A DNA stretch of 64,000 bases from Prunella strophiata (lineage: Eukaryota > Chordata > Aves > Passeriformes > Prunellidae): positions 1,475,456 to 1,539,455 of the forward strand of contig JAZBQD010000005.1 of NCBI GenBank assembly GCA_036583965.1, given 5' to 3'. A program made the position numbers and the translations under genes. Below, one piece after another: positions 16,430 through 27,600 of the stretch (its first letter is position 1; each line of letters begins with the position of its first letter). The notes beneath the pieces are model-generated. The model was not told the origin of the DNA, did no database searches, and saw only the letters and a list, made by a program, of their open reading frames with translations.

Positions 16430-17028
16430 GAATAAGCTAATGAGGCTCAACGAGAGCAGGTGTAGGATCCTGCACCTGCGGAGGAATAGCCCCAAGTACC
16501 AGTGGGATCCTGGGTTGTGTCAGGAGAGCCTGGCCAGCAGATCCTGCCCCTTGGCCAGAGTGATCTGTGCAGTACTGGGCTCCTCAGGTCAGGACAGACA
16601 AGGAGCTGCTGGAGATGTTCCTGTGCAGGCCACAAAGATGCTGAGGGATCTGGAGCATCTCTCTGAGGGCAGACTGTGGGAGCTGGGCCTGGTTAGTCTG
16701 GAGAGAAGACTGAGAGGGGATCTTATTAATACATAGAAATACCTCCAAGGGGTCAGAGGATGATGTCAGACTCTTTCTGGTGATGCCCAGAAACAGGATG
16801 AGGAGCAACAGTCAATAAACTAAACCACAAGAAGTTTCACCTCAACAGTGAGGAAGAACTTTCCATGGAGGGGGGTCAGAGCACTGAACAGCTGCCCATG
16901 GAGTCATGGGAGTCTCCCTTTCTGGAGACACCTGGACATGCTCTGGGTGACCCTGCCTGGACATGGGGGGATTGGACTGGATGATCTCCAGAGGTCCCTT
17001 CCACCTGACCATGCTGGGATTCTGTGTC
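16430..17028 (+). mobile_element. CR1 LINE 3' segment filling the COX14 intron
   Basis: About 600 bases of CR1 3' region: tgaggctcaacgagagcagg, gagctgggcctggttagtct, ggaggaagaactttccatgg-like text, gattggactggatgatctcc and the tail gctgggattctgtg. The frame is broken, so it is a relic. Its 3' tail ends about ten bases before the COX14 acceptor. Confidence 0.85.
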
Positions 17029-17046
17029 TCTCTCGCAGGTGCAGCC

Positions 17047-17205
17047 ATGGTGTCCAAAAAGCAGCTGGCAGACTTTGGCTACAAGGCCTTCTCGGGCTCC
17101 ATGATGCTGCTGACGGTGTACGCGGGGTACCTGTGCAGTGTGCGTGTCCAGAGGATGCTCCAGCACCGCCGCCAGCGCGAGAACGCGCCCGGGCCCCAGA
17201 GCTGA
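17047..17205 (+). CDS. COX14: COX14, mitochondrial cytochrome c oxidase assembly factor, 52 aa
   Basis: Small inner-membrane protein of the mitochondrion needed for early assembly of complex IV around COX1. The whole product lies in one exon that follows an acceptor at 17031-17038 (tctcgcag). The protein starts [20 protein letters not shown] and has one hydrophobic segment ([17 protein letters not shown], about residues 17-33), followed by a basic tail rich in Arg and Gln. From memory, human COX14 is 57 aa and shares [26 protein letters not shown]; the last 15 or so residues diverge. The start context GCAGCCATGG is good. Position between GPD1 and CERS5 agrees with human synteny. The stop codon sits in an 18-base direct duplication (GAGCTGAGCCTGG) that continues into the 3' UTR. 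Confidence 0.93.
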   Translation: MVSKKQLADFGYKAFSGSMMLLTVYAGYLCSVRVQRMLQHRRQRENAPGPQS

Positions 17206-17334
17206 GCCTGGGAGCTGAGCTGAGCCTGGGAGCTGAGAGCTGGGACTGGCCCCAGGAGCTGGGACCAGCCTCAGGAGCTCAGCTGAGCCCCGTGTTCTCA
17301 GCCCCCCCTGGACTGGGGGAGGCAGATGGAGTGC

Positions 17335-17340
17335 AATAAA
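17335..17340 (+). terminator. Poly(A) signal of COX14
   Basis: AATAAA 130 bases past the COX14 stop, followed by a GT-rich stretch (gtggtggtgtggtggtgtgtgg) typical of a downstream cleavage element. Confidence 0.85.
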
Positions 17341-17384
17341 ACCCGTGTCAAAGTGGTGGTGTGGTGGTGTGTGGTGTCTCCCAA

Positions 17385-17470
17385 ATCATAAACTGGTCTG
17401 GGCTTAAAGGTCACTCTGTTCCACCCCCCTTCCATGGGCAGGGATGCCTTCCACGAGTCCATCTCTTCTG
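17385..17470 (-). mobile_element. CR1-like 3' fragment between COX14 and CERS5
   Basis: Reverse-oriented text with the CR1 features 'ctgggcttaaaggtcactct' and 'ccccccttccatgggcaggg'. Short and diverged. Confidence 0.55.
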
Positions 17471-17602
17471 TTCTTCCAAAAAGCTGCTTCTCCTGTGTGC
17501 CTGGCAGCAGCCCAGGTGCTCAGAGGTAGCCAAGGGACACCTGCTGTCCTCTGTTCTATTTCCTCAAGATGAAACACATCACCCCAGGTTTCTGAAGCAA
17601 CT

Positions 17603-17608
17603 TTTAAT
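17603..17608 (-). terminator. Poly(A) signal of CERS5 (ATTAAA)
   Basis: On the minus strand this reads ATTAAA, about 1.05 kb past the CERS5 stop. It faces the COX14 signal about 265 bases away, so the two genes are convergent. No better AATAAA is seen closer to the stop. Confidence 0.55.
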
Positions 17609-18653
17609 TGGAGATAAGAGTAAACAACAGTATAAAATGGTAACAACTTGAGAAGTTTCCAAAATTCTGCTCCTGATTGACCGTTCCATTGCCCCCAAGT
17701 ACCATTGAGTAAAAAAAGAGAAGCAAAGCCCACAGTGTGGCTGCTCTTCCAGCCTGGGTTCCTCCACAGCTCTAACACCAGAGCAGCAACAATCACTTGT
17801 CTCAGAGTACAGGACCAAAACATCTCATTTTTTGGAGAGTTAAACCCAGCCCACCAGTTCTGATCCTCCCTCTGATCCCAACTTAGCCAACTGAATCCAG
17901 TAGGTCTAGAGAAGTCTTCAAAACCACAATTTGCAACAGGAAGAAAACAATTTAAAATGCCTGGATTATGCTGGTTGTCTCAGGGGCAATAAACCACCCC
18001 CCCACCCCCTTGCAGAAGGCTTTGGTCAAGACTTCAGAGGGGTTTGCAGCACCAAAAGAGGCAGCAGATGCTGGCCTGGTCCCTGGTGACAGCAGAGATG
18101 AGCAGCTGGGACCTCCCCAGCAGCCTGGGGCGAGGCAGAGCAGTGGTTCTGGGTTAGCACAGTTCAAAGCTCAGCTGGGAGCAGAGTCTCTGCCTCACCC
18201 AGGGCAGCTGGGACATGGAACCTGTGTTCTCCGTGCTCTGAAGTGGCTTCTGGAGTGCATCAAGAGCTGCTGCACCTGCCGGGAGTGAACCGTCGCTGCG
18301 TGGCACCGAACCCTGCGGTCCAAACCTGCTCTGCCTCGAGTTGATCCCAGAAAAAGCCAGTTTGTCACAAAGATACCTCTGCAAATATCAACAGGACTCA
18401 GGGGTATTTTCTTGTACTTCTGAAGTACAAAATGGCTTGAAGTGAAATCTGCAGCTTTGTTTTTGCCCCGGTCTTTGGCTTCATCCCTTGTGCCGTGCAA
18501 AGCCTCTGACTGGTCAGGGTTGTGCCCGTTTCGGGTCTGCTGGAGGTTTCTGGGGAAGGGGTTTTTGATTAAAGATCACTTGGGAATGTGGAGCTCAACA
18601 CAACTAGATATTGAGAGAGAAGTTCAGTGTTTGCTCAAGGCCAGCCCAGGGCC

Positions 18654-21600
18654 TTACTCCTCTCCTGTCCACTGGCCACCGGCCACGTGGCCGTTCAGGC
18701 GGTTGGAACCGTTACTGGAAGTGCTGAAAATTCCTTTTGTGCTGTTGGAAGTCACATCCTCCTCCTCAGAGCTGCTCTCCACGTCACTGCGGTCATCCTT
18801 GGATACCTAAATGTTGCCAGTGGAATTAGGGGAGTGAGAGAGGAGAAGGGGAATTGAAAAATTGGCAGAAACCAGTAGTTAGAAGGTTGTGTCCGTGTGA
18901 TGAACCACCTTCACTCACATCTACCTCCTACATTTGAGTCTGGCTCAGTTCAAGCTCCCAAGAAGGAGCCTGTCATCACATTAGGAACAAGACACAGACA
19001 CTGAAAAAGACAATTGGAAAGATAGCTCCATTTTCCAAATATTCTGTGTATCTGTGAAAGCACTTCACTCTTGTTCTCACCAGATCAGGTGACATTACAG
19101 ATCTGGCATTGTTCTTGTCTTCCAAAGGCTCCTCTCTACATCAGTTAAAGGCCATTTTTCTAAACCATTTGTTTTGAATCAAAAATTTCTCATGCCACAA
19201 TCACAAGTGGGTCTGATGATCAAAATCCAGGAATGTGTCAGTTTGAGAGAGAATATTTTGTCCTACAGGGAGCAGCTTTGCTATTTCAAAAATTACCCAG
19301 CTTTATTTATCACATCACTGCTCCAACAAAGCACCTCCATTTCCACAGCCTGTGCTTCATCTGGGAGATCCCATTTAGGAGGAGGAGCCTGTTTGGACAG
19401 GGGATGGGGAACAAAGGCAGTGTCTGATCCAGCAAACACCCATTCAGAACAGGAGCAGCCTCAGCCCAGGGATCCAGATCATGCCTTAGTTCAGAGACTG
19501 GCTGCAAATCCAGCTCCCTTTGACTTGCATGTGGGATTCTGAACCTTCCCAGCAGGAGTGTGGTGCCAGCTGCTCCAAGTGCCACAGCAGGGCAGCCCTG
19601 CACAGCCAGAAGGGGAAGGGAAGAGCCCATAAACCTGGCCCCAACTGCAAACACACACCTTGGCCAGAGCCAAACCTCCCCAGCGTGAGCTGGGCCTGGA
19701 GAGCAGCCCCTGCTCTGCCCAAGGCAGCTCCTCACTCCCCTCACTCTGCAGCCTCAGTAACTCCATGTGGCAGCACTCTAGCTTGCAGCTTTCCAAGGAT
19801 TCCAGGATTTCACTCTACTCTCCTCTCTTGGAGTCAGGGTTAGGGCTCTGCAGCAGCAGGAAGTGGTTGAACTCCAGGGAAGATTCTGGCTGGAAGCCAG
19901 GTGAAGTTAATGATCTCCAGGAGCTTTTTGGATGTCCTGGCTTCTGCCTGTTGCCAGAATTTTTGCTATCTTTCCCCAATTTCCTGCTATATTGGAAGTT
20001 CAAAGGGTCACTGGAAGGAAGCAGAAATCCCTTGACATTTTTTCCATTCTTGGGGGAGAAGTGACTGTTTCACTCCTTTTCAAAAAAAGGAGTAAATTCC
20101 TCCTGCCTTCTCCCCCTCAGTGTGGTGCTGATGAGGAGCAAAGACAGAAACTGGAGTGTGTGGGTGTGTAAAAGCACAAAGTGAAGGTTGTGCAGGCAGG
20201 TGACAGCAGGTGAGAACAGACCCCAGGACACTGCTCTGACCTTTGGAAAAAACAGTATTTTAGCACTCTGTCAGGACCAGGGAGAGAAGGAGAAGGCACC
20301 AGGGCTCTGCTTTTGTCTTGGGGCCTCGACACAGACGTGTTTCAGTGAACAAACAGAAACACAGGTCACACTTACATGCACAGGGTGAAACTGTCCAGCT
20401 CCAATCTGGCACAGAGAAAAGGAGAAAAGAATGAAGAAGACAGAGCTTAGAGTCCTTTCTCTGGCTAGGTCACCTGGACAGGAGAGAACCAAGGAAAGGG
20501 AAAAGGTGTAGAACTCAGGATACAGAAACAGCTGCAGAGAATGAAAATCAGGCATTTGTAGCAGCAGCTGTGGGGAACAGATGAAGAGCTCATACCCTGA
20601 AACCTGCTTGCCCCCAGAGTCAACCAGAATACTTCTATTTGTCAAGGCCACATTCCATGTGTAGGGACAGCTAAAGTCAAACACAAAATAATGCAGAGCC
20701 ATCAGAGAAACCCAGATCAGAGTATCAGTATCTGATAGGAAAAAGCATTTGTGCTACTAAATCAGCTTTTTTGCTGCTTTCATAGAATCATGGAATGGTT
20801 TGGGTTGGAAGGACCTTAAAGCTCACCTTGTTCCACCCCCTGCCATGGGCAGGGGCACCTTCCACTATCCCAGGTTGCTCCAAGCCCTGTCCAGCCTGGA
20901 TGATCTTTAAGGTCCCTTCCAACCCAGGCCACTCTGTGATTTTTGACAACCAGCAAACCCCAGCATCCCTGGGAACCCTTTCCCTGAGTGCTGGAGCTCA
21001 GTGCCTGCACTGGCAGACAGAAGCCAGTGAAGAAGCACAATCCCCAGCACGTCCCAAGGACCAGCTGAAGTTGGGAAATGTCCTCTATGTTCATCCTGTT
21101 GTCCAAAAGAAGGCCTGCTACCACCTTAAACTCCAGAGTGCACAACAAGAGTGTCATAATCACCATTTTAGGACATTTGAATGTACTGAAAAATTGAGTT
21201 ATTTCCCTGCATGCACAGGAAAGACTCCCTGCCTTTGAACACACCTGGGAACTCACAAGTGCAGAGCAATCAAGGTAAAAAAACACCACTTTTGTGAACT
21301 CTTGACACAAATCCCTTAAGAACCAACACCAGCCCTCATTGAAAAGCCCAATTTCTCATGATTCCTTAATGGGGCTCATGGGAAAGAGGAGGCAGAAGCC
21401 TCCCTGAGCCTTACCTTGCCCCTCACCAGGGCCTTGGAGGCCGTGCGGATGATGAGGTAAGACCAGATGACATGCAACACCTGCAGGGTCACCAGGAGCC
21501 CGTTGAACAGCCACCAGGAAGGGTAGGGACCAATCAACTCCCAGCTTTCAAACAGGGTTGTGTTCAAAATCCTGAAAGAGATCCAGAAACACATTCCAGA

Positions 21601-24600
21601 TCAGCTGTGCTCAGCTCTGCCTGGAGGTGCCAGGCCAGATGCACAACAGTTTGTGTCTCACTGAGCATCTGCTGCTCTGCTCCTGCCAGAGTCAGGAGAC
21701 TGAGTAAAGCTCATTAGGAGCATTTGAACTGAGCAACAAAACAGAACATGTGAATGTGCTGCAATTTGGTTACACACACGGATCTGCTGCCAATTTTCTT
21801 TTCCAAAGCACAAGCATTTATTTATAACAACTTCACAGGAAGTGATGTCAGGCTGCTCTGGTCACCAAAACAACTGTTAACACCTTCCTGCTTGGGCAGC
21901 TCTCACCCAGATTTAAAGATCAGAAATCATATCAAAAATAGTGTGGGCACAGGAGCAGGGCAGGGATTGTCCCTCTGTGCTGGGCACTGTGGGGCTGTGT
22001 CCAGTTCTGGGCCCTCACAGCAAGGGAGATATTGAGGAGCTGGAGTGTGTCTAGAGCTGGAACAGCTGGGGAAAAGGAAGGCTCAGGGGGAACTTCTGGG
22101 TCTGCACAACTCCCTGACAGGAGGGAGCAGCTGGGGGGGTGTCAGGCTCTGCTCCCAGGCAACAACAGGACAAGAGGGATGTGCCAGGGAAGATTCAGGC
22201 TGGACATCAGGAGGAATTTCTTCATGGAAAGGGTGGTCAGGCATTGGAAGGGGCTGCCCAGGGAGGTTTGGAGTCCCCATTTCTGGAGATGCCCAAGGAA
22301 CAGCTGGAAATGACACTGCTCTGGTGGGGATCAGTCACAGGCTGGATTCAGTGGTCTTGAGGGCCTTTTCCAACCTCAAGGATTCTGGGATCAGGAAGGA
22401 ATTTTGTCCCCAGAGGGACAAGAAGGCCTCCCTTCCTCCCTGAGTGCTCTTCTCTTCCCTCAGAGTTTTATAGATTCCTTCGACCAGGCTGGAAGACTCA
22501 AAACTGCTTTATGGCCCAAGCTCTGTGTTTCTTTCATTACTGTTTTGCTGTTCTTGTTGCTGGGAGTTATTGCCAGTCCTTCAGCAATTTAATAAACACT
22601 TTAGATTTTATGATGCAGAGAGGTATGGAGAGACCTTTAACAGCCACATTAATTTCACACAGCTTATAACATTTCACAAGAAAAGCAAAACAAGCCTTTC
22701 AAACAAGAACCAAAATCCCCCAAAAGGCAGCTCCAGAAGTATTTAACTCATAGCAGGTTTATGAAATAATTAAATGCAATTCCAGAGATCTGCTGATGTT
22801 TCACATTACTGATTAGGGAAGGGAATACACGTGCAGTGAAACAGCAAAGGGTCTGCAGTGATGCTGCAGCTTGCCAGATTCCTCTACAAAGCTGAGGAGT
22901 GACATTACAGCCAGTGGAAAACTCATTAAAGATTTACAGGATGCTGGGCACTGGAGTGAGGTAAGAGCATCCCCTCATGACAGACAGCAGCTGCTAAAAC
23001 AACTCTCTAGTTTATCCCTGGAAGGAGACTATGAAGAAATAGGAATTAAAGCTCTTCTTCATCCAGAGTCCTTTGGTGCATTTACTGGAAAATAAGCAAG
23101 AGCTTTAACTGCAACCCTGATGCTGAAGTGAAAGGATTGTTGCTGCCCACCAGGCATCCAAAAAGAATGGGAATGCCAGGGGTCCATGGCCTAGGAAATA
23201 ACTGCATGCAGTAAAATGGTGTAACCAAATTGTCACCACACACAATAAATGGACAACAGCTCATTAACCAAAGCACTGCTCCAGGTCTGACCTACTGAGG
23301 TGAGAGGGAATCTCATTATGGGATGATTCTCTCTAAGCCATTTATCCAGGGTTTTACCTCCCAAGAAACCTCAGACCTATTTCAGGCTCTGAATAGTCAC
23401 GACACAAGGACAGGACAGAAGTGTCATAAGAATCAGAAACTGCAGTGATGACTAAGCCAAACACAAACAAAAATGACCTCAAGAGACTGTGCCTCACTTG
23501 TAATTATTTCTGGAACTTCTTCAGAGAAGCAGAGAATCCTTCAAGCCTCTCTGAGCAGATTCTGGCTGACTCTGTCATCACTGCAAGCAGGGGAGGGGCA
23601 GCTGTGAATGGGACTCTGGGATCTTCCCCCAGTCCCTCAGCTGACTGGGGAGAGAGTTCTTCATGTGCCTACTCAAACCTCCTGCTCCAAACAGCACTTG
23701 GGCCATGTGCTGCTTCAGGCTGCCTCGAGGGACAGCTGGAATGCTTGGGAAAAGTCTAAAACAAAGGCTCTGCTGAAAGGATTGGGAGAACAACCAAGAT
23801 CTCCCAGCTCCAGGTGCTTACCAGAAAGGGTAAATGCCCAGCCGGGTCACGATGAACACCACCCCAAAGAGCATGAAGAAAGCATCACACAGACGTTGGT
23901 ACTTGGCATAATTGGCCAGTTTTGCAGCCTACAAGAGACAATAAACATGCAAATATTATTTCCTTTGTGCACTTCTGTAATTATCCAGCTGGAGAGCTGC
24001 AAAAAACACTCAATCACATTTGTACAGTTTGGAATAAAGAGGGATTGTTGTATTGTATTGCTATTTTTATATTGTAATTTATATGGTCCTCCAAGAATAA
24101 TGGGAGAGACTATTTACAAGGGCCTGGAGTGACAGGACAAGGGGGAATGGCTTCAAACTGCCAGAGGATACAATCACCCTGTCAGAGGGTAGTGAGGCCC
24201 TGGCACAGGTTACCCAGAGAAGCTGTGGCTGCCCCATCCCTGCAAGTGTTGGATGGGACTTGGAGCAACCTGGGATAGTGGAACTGGATGATCTTTAGGT
24301 TCCTTCCAACCCAAACCATTCCAAGGTTCTGTGACTCTCAACACCCAAGCAGTGTGGAGGAAAAGCCAACAAGGCAGGACCAGCAGCACGAATTTCATGG
24401 CACATTTAAAGCAGCATACCAAGAAGGGGAATGTCAGCTTGTTGCCCTGAGATCACACCAGCATTAGGGATGCAGAGATTTGAGAGGAAATTCACCTCCA
24501 AGAGGAAATCTGAAGCATCGTGGAGGCAGAGCACCAGCGTTCCCACCCGCACCATGTTATTCATGTACGAGAATGTGATGAGCCCAATGGTGGCCAAGTG

Positions 24601-27600
24601 ATGGACGAACATGATCAGGAAGTCCTGGAAACAGGAAAAGCACAAATGAGGACTCTTTGGTTGGCACACAAATGCAAAAGTTTGGAACAGAGCCACCCAA
24701 CTGAGTCACTGGGGTGACACAATTCCTTCGGTTCAGGCTCTGACTCCACAGCAATCACAGCTTATCACACTCCCACCATCTCCACCAAAGCTTCCAGAAA
24801 GGTCTCTCAGCTTTGGTGCTGCTGAAGTCAGAGCTCTGCCTGCTCAGGGATCAGCACAGTCTCTCTGGCACACACACAACTGTACCTGCAGACCCCACAG
24901 ATATGATTCAGAGTACAAGATGATCCCTACTTTTGGATTTTCAGACACAATGAAGTCCCCTCAGCTCCTGGCACACATTTAAGTGCTGTTACTGGTGTCA
25001 GTGACCAAACCCTGCCAGGGCAGAGCAGGCACAGAACACCAGGTAAACTCAGCGGAAAGAACAAAAAATGTTTACAATGCAAAATATTCAGGGCAGGTTT
25101 GCACTTCAGCCCCTGGCTCCCTGTAGCTCACCCTGATGCCGTGGGGAATGTCATCCACTTGTTAAAAGTCAAAATGAAACATTACAAACACAGTCCCAGA
25201 GGTTGTTCATCACTCCCTGTCTGCAGCTCCACTGTATTCCATGGTGCCCCACCTGCTCGTATTTCAGCACAGAAAAAATCCTGGGTAAACTTGTTTTTTA
25301 ACAGCCAATGCAAAAATGGGGATAATTTGCTGCTTTGCAGCTCATGTAAAGGAAGCAATAAGCCAGGATTTACTGGGGACTGTTCTCCAACAGCAACAAT
25401 AACCAAATCCTGGAACGCAGCATGACAGAATTAGATTTGAGCAACTGCAACCACTCATCATCTGCTCCTCACACAGATGAGAAATGCCTTTCAAAACCCC
25501 ATTTATTATTTCCTTAGAGTTTGCCATTTCCTCAGCAGCTTCAGCAAGGTACTGCTTTGAGCAGCTCATTTTCTTGCAAGCCTTCCAGTTAAATCTATTT
25601 TTAGGCAATGATTTGTTAACTTTTGATTGGGAGGTATTGAGTGAAGCTGCTCTGTCCCCTGGAAGGTGAAAGGAACTCAAGGATACACCAGGTCAGCCTT
25701 GCTCCTCCCTTTTTCTCAGAGCTCACAAAGGTGTAAATGAGGAAGAAAACATAATTATCACTACATTATGGCTTTCCTGGTCAGACACATGCCCATTTTT
25801 TGTTAGTCCTACCTATCATTACCATTTTTATTACAGCTATTGAATGGTCAATGCAATTCTGGTTCATCTCACCTTCCTTTTAATGTCTGTAAACTGAGAG
25901 AACATGAGGGACCAGTAGAAGGCCAGCTCCAAGATATAGTAATAATAAAGCCTGGATGTTAGAGGCTGGAAAACACACAGAGATAGCACAGTTACAAGAA
26001 AAAAATAATTCAAAATTTACATTAAAATCACTTTTTTTCTTCCTCCTTTTCCATCCCACTTTGTTCCTCCAGAATTGCTGAGGCATAAGTTAAATCATTC
26101 AGGTTTAATAAAAACAAGCTTAAGCAAAAGGCATCTTACTCCAGGCTTACTCATACAAATATAATTGTGTGTTTGAGTTTTCTTCCAAAGGAGTAAATTC
26201 CCTTGTCAATATTTACAACTCCTGCTGAACCCTTTTGGAGTAGGAAAACCAGGCTCTGGAACAGACTGTTGGCCTCTATACAGTAAATAAATAAATTACC
26301 ACTATGATTTTATGTCTTTTTCTCCCACTTTTAATAATCTCAGCAGCAAATAAACATAAAGTGACTGAGTCAGATGTATCTGAGGAAACCCTGCTGTTGC
26401 CAAACCTAACCAGGATGTAAAGGCACAAAGAGTAAATGGCAGAGTTTTAATCCAGTATCAATAACAACAATAAAAACTGAAATTGTCAAAAAAAGTTGGA
26501 ATTTAGGAGGTGCTTCTCTCATACCTGGAAAGGGTAGTTGTACCAGCACTGTCGTGTGTCCCAAAACCAGGGTGCCTAAAGGGAATAGGTAGGTTTTTAT
26601 TATATATAAATAAGATGTTATATAAAACCCCAGTTTGTACTGGGTGCTCCTTCCCAGCACCTAAAGTCACCTGACACTGCCTCACTGAAATTTCACCTTC
26701 ATTCTGCCATTCAACCTACATTTACTGTAAAAACCCTAGTGATTTAAAGTCTAACTTGTGCTGTCAATGTGAGTTCTGCTGCAATGGAAATTTCTAGAAT
26801 AATCATACAGCTCTACTAATAATAAAGACTCAAGGAGATGGAACATGTATCCCTTCAAGAGGGAAAAAGAAAAAAAGGAGCAGTTCTCCATAGCAAAGAA
26901 AACCCTGAACCCACCTTGTTTGTGCCAGCATTCTGGGATAACATGTCAAATAAATGTCTGTTATTTCCAAAATAATAGAAATTCTGCAAAATGACAGATC
27001 TGTATAGAAGCTTCCCCACAGTGTAAAGAAGGTCTTTAACAGAACCCCCAGGATCCCAAATCAGGGATCATTCAACTGCAACCACACAGAACAACAACAT
27101 GGTGACAGAGCAACTCACCGTCCAGAGAAACCTGATTCCATAAAAAAATATACTGAAATAAAATGTAAATCTCCACCTGGAAAAAGAAGTATAAAATAAA
27201 CTTAGGACACAGAATCAGCTTTTGGTTAGCATTGTAAAATTAATTGAAATAATTGGGAAAACCCCCAAATCTGACACCTGAAAAGCCTTCACCCACCTTC
27301 ATTTCTAAATACTTAGGTAACATAAACCTATTGAAGAGTTTTCACACCACACATGAGTTTGCATCAACAGCCAAGTTTGAAACTCAGGGTGAACATGCAT
27401 CATTCCATATTTAAGAGACAGCAAGGTAACAACCAGCAAAGCTGTTGTCACCCAGAGGTATCCTAATGTATGTACTTTTCCCTCTTACCTTGTGGCTTTA
27501 GGTAGACAAAACCATACTGGGGGAAGAATTGAAAGTTACTGGAAAGGAAAGAAAGCAGCAGAGGAGAAACAAGTCAGGAAAAAATACTGAGGTTCTACTG

